Below, piece by piece: positions 5,850 to 9,439 of a stretch of 9,439 bases of DNA. A model generated the notes under the pieces. It was not told the DNA's origin, did not search any database, and was given only the letters and a program-made list of their open reading frames with translations. A program made the translations under genes and the position numbers. The DNA comes from Flavobacteriales bacterium UBA4474 (GTDB lineage Bacteria > Bacteroidota > Bacteroidia > Flavobacteriales_D > Sanyastnellaceae). The stretch spans positions 1 through 9,439 of the forward strand of contig DGOE01000023.1 in NCBI GenBank assembly GCA_002389295.1, written 5' to 3'. Each line of letters begins with the position of its first letter. Position 1 is the first letter of the stretch.

Positions 5850-7244
5850 TCATCGTCCACCTGCGGCGCGCTGGGCGTCGTACTTGGCCTTGTACTTCTC
5901 GTAGAGCTGGATTTGCTTGTTGTCCAGCACCACATCGCGGCCTTGAATCCAGGCGTGGACCACAGCGTTGCCCATCATGTCCAAGGCGTCGCCATCGGAG
6001 ATAAACAAGGTGGCGTCCTTGCCGCGCTCCAAAGAGCCACAAGTGCCATCGATGCCCAGAATTTTTGCCGTCGACAGGGTCAACGCGCGCACCGCTTGCT
6101 CATACTCGAGGCCGTAAGCCACCGCCGTACCGGCGAAAAAGGGCAGGTTGCGCGTATTCATCTCGGGCATGCGGCCTTCTCCTTGCAAGCAGTACTCCAC
6201 CCCCTCGTCTTCGAGCAGCTTGGGCAATTTGTAGGGCAGGTCGATGTCGTCCTCCGCAAAGCGGGGCACCGAATGGGTCCGCATGACCATCACCGCGATG
6301 TCGTTTTCGCGCAACGGATCGGCCATCATCCAGCTGTCCATTCCCCCCACGAGCACCACGCGCTCGAGGTCCTCGGCGCGCTTGAAGCGAATGACCTCCG
6401 CGATTTGCTTGGCGTCGTTGGCGTGCACAAACAAGGTGGTCGCTCCGGCCGCTGTGCGTTCGCCTGCTGCAAAAAGGCCGCGCATCGCTTCCATCCGCAG
6501 GTCCCGCTTCTCAGGTTGGCCGGCCGCGTATGCCCGGCCCCGAGAAAAGAAGTCCCGGATCTCGTGCAACTGCTGGTCGTAGGTCTTGCGCTTGCGCAGA
6601 ATGGCCCGTCCATCCTCAAAGTGCTTATGGTGGGTAGAGGGCCAATACAGGTGAATGCCATCATCGGCGCGCACCACTGCATCCTCCCAATTCCACGCGT
6701 CGAACTGCACCACAGAACTCGAGCCGCCGATGACGCCACCGCGCGGCGTGATCTGGCCCATCAACACCCCATTGGTCCGCACCGTGGGCGTGATGTCCGA
6801 AGCAGCGTTGTAGGCGATGACACTGCGGACGTTGGGTTTGAAGGTGCCTACCTCCTGGTAGTCGCGGGATGCGCGCACCGCCGCCACCTCCATGAGGCCC
6901 AAGGTGCTGTTGGGTGCAATGAAGCCGGGGTAGATGTGCTGGCCATCGGCCTCCACCACCCTGTCGTACCGTTTGCGGTCCACGTCGCGGGCGGCACCCA
7001 CAAAATCAATAAAGCCGTCGGCAAAACCGATGGCCGCATTCTCGATGGCCTCACCGGTTCCGAGGTGGGCCGTACCGCCCACCACCAAGATGCGTTCAGA
7101 TTGAACCGCACCGGGCGTCAGGTTGGGCTGTGCCCACACCGCACCCGAAAAGAGCATCAGCAAAGTCCAAGCGGCGGACGAAAAGAAAGAAGCGTGCAAA
7201 GTCATGGCTTTGATTTTCAGCGTTGGGATCGTCGTGCGGCTCAT
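5850..7244 (-). CDS. Exported amidohydrolase-superfamily protein lacking the HxH metal motif
   Basis: A 464-residue protein of the imidazolonepropionase-like/amidohydrolase group. The start ATG 7244 overlaps the stop of the upstream gene; an internal ATG at 7205 (residue 14) would place the signal peptide (ASFFSSAAWTLLMLFSGAVW, then AQ) at the very N terminus, so either start is possible. The N-terminal strand domain (residues 50-105: RILVVGGTAHLGTG, VVEADGQHIYPGF) and the C-terminal one (LTLSTAKILGIDGTCGSLER, then GKDATLFISDGD) are typical. The metal motif is not: where active members have D-x-H-x-H after PGFI, this protein has A110-P-N112-S-T114. H274 in LFVHAND is kept, but by hand alignment the next histidine is glycine (GGMDSWMMADP) and the catalytic aspartate is missing near 355. 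It may be a pseudoenzyme or structural partner of the neighbouring active enzyme. The product ends in a basic helix. Confidence 0.88.
   Translation of the reverse strand: MSRTTIPTLKIKAMTLHASFFSSAAWTLLMLFSGAVWAQPNLTPGAVQSERILVVGGTAHLGTGEAIENAAIGFADGFIDFVGAARDVDRKRYDRVVEADGQHIYPGFIAPNSTLGLMEVAAVRASRDYQEVGTFKPNVRSVIAYNAASDITPTVRTNGVLMGQITPRGGVIGGSSSVVQFDAWNWEDAVVRADDGIHLYWPSTHHKHFEDGRAILRKRKTYDQQLHEIRDFFSRGRAYAAGQPEKRDLRMEAMRGLFAAGERTAAGATTLFVHANDAKQIAEVIRFKRAEDLERVVLVGGMDSWMMADPLRENDIAVMVMRTHSVPRFAEDDIDLPYKLPKLLEDEGVEYCLQGEGRMPEMNTRNLPFFAGTAVAYGLEYEQAVRALTLSTAKILGIDGTCGSLERGKDATLFISDGDALDMMGNAVVHAWIQGRDVVLDNKQIQLYEKYKAKYDAQRAAGGR
7241..7244 (-). other. ATGA stop-start overlap between the two amidohydrolase genes
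   Basis: On the minus strand the longer gene ends ...AAC CAA TGA and the shorter one starts ATG AGC CGC. The four shared bases suggest translational coupling and one transcript, provided the first start is used. A GAGGAG run at about 7249-7254 lies within the end of the upstream gene, a few bases from the start, and could act as a ribosome binding site, which is unusual in this window. Confidence 0.7.
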
Positions 7245-9439
7245 TGGTTCTCCTCGGTCATGGTGTCACAATGGTAATGGGCTGGAATCCGCTCCATGGG
7301 TTTCCGTTTGTCGGCGCCGGGGGCGTCGAGCATCTTTTGGATGAGCCGGGCACGTTCCGTCCGGATCGCGTCGCGCATGGCCTGGTCCTCCCCGAGGTCA
7401 AACAACCGGCGGCCGTCCACAAATGTCTGCTCGCACTGGGCGTAGACCGAGAGCGGGTGGTCAGACCAGACGACGAGGTCGGCGTCCTTTCCGGCTTCCA
7501 GCGACCCCATGCGGTGGTCCAGGTGCAGCAGTTTGGCGGGGTTGAGCGTCACAAACTTGAGCGCCTCTTCCTCAGGCACGCCGCCGTACTTCACCGCCTT
7601 GGCCGCTTCCTGATTGAGGCGGCGGGCCATCTCCCGGTCGTCGGAGTTGAAGGCCGTGACCACTCCCTGCTCCCACAGCAAAGCGCCGTTGTAGGGAATC
7701 GCGTCTTTCACCTCGAATTTGTACGCCCACCAGTCGCTGAAGCTGGAACCGCCAGCCCCGTGCTCCGCCATCTTGTCGGCCACCTTGTAGCCTTCGAGAA
7801 TGTGGGTGAAGGTGTTGAGGGTAAAGCCCATCGAGTCCGCCACGTGCATGAGCATGTTGATCTCATCCTGTCGGTAACTGTGGCAGGTCACAAAGCGTTC
7901 TGAATTCAGAATCTGCAACAGCGTCTCAAGCTCCAGGTCACGGCGCGGCGCCTTGGGGCCACCGCCTTTGCGCAATGTGCGGCGCGGCGTGGCCTTGCGC
8001 TCTGCAGCATAGCGGTCCCACTCCTGCCCGTATTCTCGGGCGCGGTGGAAATGGTCATAGTACACTTGCTCCACCCCCATCCGGGTCTGTGGAAAGCGCA
8101 CCGTCTGGCGGTCTCCCCAGTTGGATTGCTTGACATTCTCGCCCAAAGCGAACTTGATGAAGGGGTCGGCGTCTGCGATTTTCATCTCTTCGGGCGCCAT
8201 GCCCCAACGGAACTTGATGATGCCGCTTTGGCCCCCGATCGGGTTGGCCGAACCGTGCAAAATCTGTCCGGCGGTGACGCCGCCCGCGAGGTGACGATAG
8301 AGGTTGACATCCTCGCTGTTCACGACTGTGCCGATGCTGACTTCAGCGCTGGAGGCCTGGGTACCCTCGTTGATGCCCCGGCTCGCCGCGATGTGCGTAT
8401 GCTCATCGAGGATGCCCGGAGTCAAGTGCTTGCCCGAAGCGTCTATCCGGGTCAATGTCGGCACCGACTTGCCAAAGACGGCAGCGGGATCGAGCCCCTT
8501 GCCCACCGCCACAATGCGGCCTTGGTGCACCATGACTTCTCCGTTTTCAATCTTGCCTTCCGGCCCGCAGGTCCACACCGTGGCCCCGACAAAGTGCCAG
8601 CTGCCCTGTTCCGGCAACTGCGTGCGGCCGTAGGCACTGAAAGGATACATCATGGGGCCGGGCCCCACCGCTTCGTTCTCTTCGGCGCCCTCTTCAGCAG
8701 CGGCTTCGCCCCCATCTGCAGTGTCCGGCCCACCGCCGTCATCGGCTTTGCCTGCATTTTTTTCGCCGCGTTCCTGGCGCAATGCGGCCCACTCCAACCA
8801 AACACCGTCGGGGCGCTCGCCCCGGCCGTCAATGATGCGGCTGCCTTCGTAGACATTGCCCACCAAACGATACGTACCGGCCTCTTCATCCATCAGCCGG
8901 AGCACGAGGTCGCGGCCATCCAAGGACACTTTGGCCTTGCCCGCCAGCGAGTCCACTTCCTCTTCTGCCGTGCCCGCCGGCCACCAGCGTCCGAGGGGGC
9001 CCTTTTTGCCGTCTTTGATCTCCAAGACCAGGTCGCGGCCTTCGAGGTTCAGGCTGTACCGCCCTGCAATGGCCACCTTATCCAGCGGCTCCAACTCATG
9101 GTGCTGGCCTTGGACCACATTCCAATGCAGCGTGCTGCCCTCATCAAAAATGGGGCCGTCGCACACGAGAAAATTCGCCTCCAAACCCGCTGCCAATCGG
9201 CCCACGCGGTCCGAAGCTCCGATCATCTCGGCCGGAATGCGGGTCAATGCGTCCAACGCCTGGCCGGCATCGAGACCGAGGGCCACGGCTTTGCGCACGT
9301 TGCTCAAAAACGCGCCACCCTTGTCGACTCCGTTCATCGTCAGCGCCATGGGGATGCCCGCTTCAGCCACCCGCGCGGGGTTTTCCGGGGCCCACTCCCA
9401 ATGCTTCATCTCGGACAGGGACACCAACCGCGCCAGGTA
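7241..9439 (-). CDS. Double-domain amidohydrolase (imidazolonepropionase-like), 5' partial
   Basis: The frame is open through the right edge; a TTG at 9427 is not a credible start. Counting from the first codon at 9439, 732 residues are visible. Residues 1-105 are the end of a first amidohydrolase domain (LTRIPAEMIGASDRVGRLAA, then GLEANFLVCDG). Residues 110-210 are a beta module with two similar strands, 210-265 an acidic, Gly/Ala-rich linker. A complete second domain follows from about 280, with GILDEHTHIA carrying metal ligands H347 and H349, H520 in CHSYRQDE, H546 in FTHILEGYK, D600/D601 in AFNSDD, and the C-terminal LNPAKLLHLDHRMGSLEAGK plus DADLVVW. The metal site looks intact, so hydrolysis of an amide or cyclic imide bond is expected, but the substrate cannot be read. 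Long homologues of this kind in Bacteroidota are near 1000 residues and exported; the signal peptide would lie outside the window. Confidence 0.92.
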   Translation of the reverse strand, partial: YLARLVSLSEMKHWEWAPENPARVAEAGIPMALTMNGVDKGGAFLSNVRKAVALGLDAGQALDALTRIPAEMIGASDRVGRLAAGLEANFLVCDGPIFDEGSTLHWNVVQGQHHELEPLDKVAIAGRYSLNLEGRDLVLEIKDGKKGPLGRWWPAGTAEEEVDSLAGKAKVSLDGRDLVLRLMDEEAGTYRLVGNVYEGSRIIDGRGERPDGVWLEWAALRQERGEKNAGKADDGGGPDTADGGEAAAEEGAEENEAVGPGPMMYPFSAYGRTQLPEQGSWHFVGATVWTCGPEGKIENGEVMVHQGRIVAVGKGLDPAAVFGKSVPTLTRIDASGKHLTPGILDEHTHIAASRGINEGTQASSAEVSIGTVVNSEDVNLYRHLAGGVTAGQILHGSANPIGGQSGIIKFRWGMAPEEMKIADADPFIKFALGENVKQSNWGDRQTVRFPQTRMGVEQVYYDHFHRAREYGQEWDRYAAERKATPRRTLRKGGGPKAPRRDLELETLLQILNSERFVTCHSYRQDEINMLMHVADSMGFTLNTFTHILEGYKVADKMAEHGAGGSSFSDWWAYKFEVKDAIPYNGALLWEQGVVTAFNSDDREMARRLNQEAAKAVKYGGVPEEEALKFVTLNPAKLLHLDHRMGSLEAGKDADLVVWSDHPLSVYAQCEQTFVDGRRLFDLGEDQAMRDAIRTERARLIQKMLDAPGADKRKPMERIPAHYHCDTMTEENQ
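8894..9058 (-). repeat. Pair of similar strand segments inside the long amidohydrolase
   Basis: Two segments, YSLNLEGRDLVLEI (9017-9058) and AKVSLDGRDLVLRL (8894-8935), share the core L(E/D)GRDLVL in frame, about 41 residues apart. On the plus strand both contain a form of AGGTCGCGGCC. They probably are equivalent strands of an inserted beta-barrel-like module between the two amidohydrolase units, perhaps from an internal duplication. Only these two copies are seen. Confidence 0.6.

Noticed and set aside
5835..7277. 480-residue open frame on the plus strand opposite the short amidohydrolase
   Set aside because: Antisense shadow of a real gene; it even starts inside the sequence after the terminator and shows no domain character.

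Overview
The window looks like a chromosomal segment of a GC-rich member of the Bacteroidota, probably Flavobacteriia or a relative. This rests on protein character: a MuiA-type protein with an inserted SusC-like carboxypeptidase-regulatory domain, a paired long and short secreted amidohydrolase, a bacilliredoxin, a fibre C-terminal domain type typical of that phylum, and no clear Shine-Dalgarno sequences before most starts. No tRNA, rRNA, CRISPR array, insertion sequence or phage integration signature was seen.

Layout. Bases 2-1261 (+) are the 3' part of a gene that enters from the left edge. Its C-terminal domain is fibre-like, possibly of the autoprocessing kind, and ends in a short coiled coil. 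Bases 1302-1877 (+) encode an unrecognised secreted protein with a TPR-like helical pair. Then comes a compact housekeeping pair: a BrxA/BrxB-family bacilliredoxin (1964-2374, +) and tryptophanyl-tRNA synthetase trpS (2395-3369, +). Convergent with trpS is a 115-residue secreted repeat protein (3395-3742, -) that I assign to the 7(1) septoil knot family (DUF6150). It diverges from a MuiA/DUF4139-type protein (3810-5756, +). A strong bidirectional terminator (5799-5827) separates this from a two-gene minus-strand operon of amidohydrolase-superfamily proteins. The upstream gene (7241-9439, truncated by the right edge) is a double-domain enzyme with intact metal ligands. The downstream gene (5850-7244) is a shorter homologue that has lost most of them. 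The two overlap by ATGA.

Composition. Most of the window is about 60-65% G+C in the lines I counted by hand. The first 1.9 kb is lower, and the first gene is a mosaic: its 5' half is near 40% and its conserved C-terminal domain reaches about 60%.

How the genes relate. Six of the eight proteins look exported or surface-associated: the fibre, the unknown, the knot protein, the MuiA-like protein and the two amidohydrolases (the signal peptide of the longer one lies outside the window). The most notable items are the knot protein, with a six-times repeated YESRAD motif preserved despite synonymous variation; the amidohydrolase that has lost its HxH motif beside an intact partner; and the compositional mosaic in the fibre gene. 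No defence or mobile system was found.
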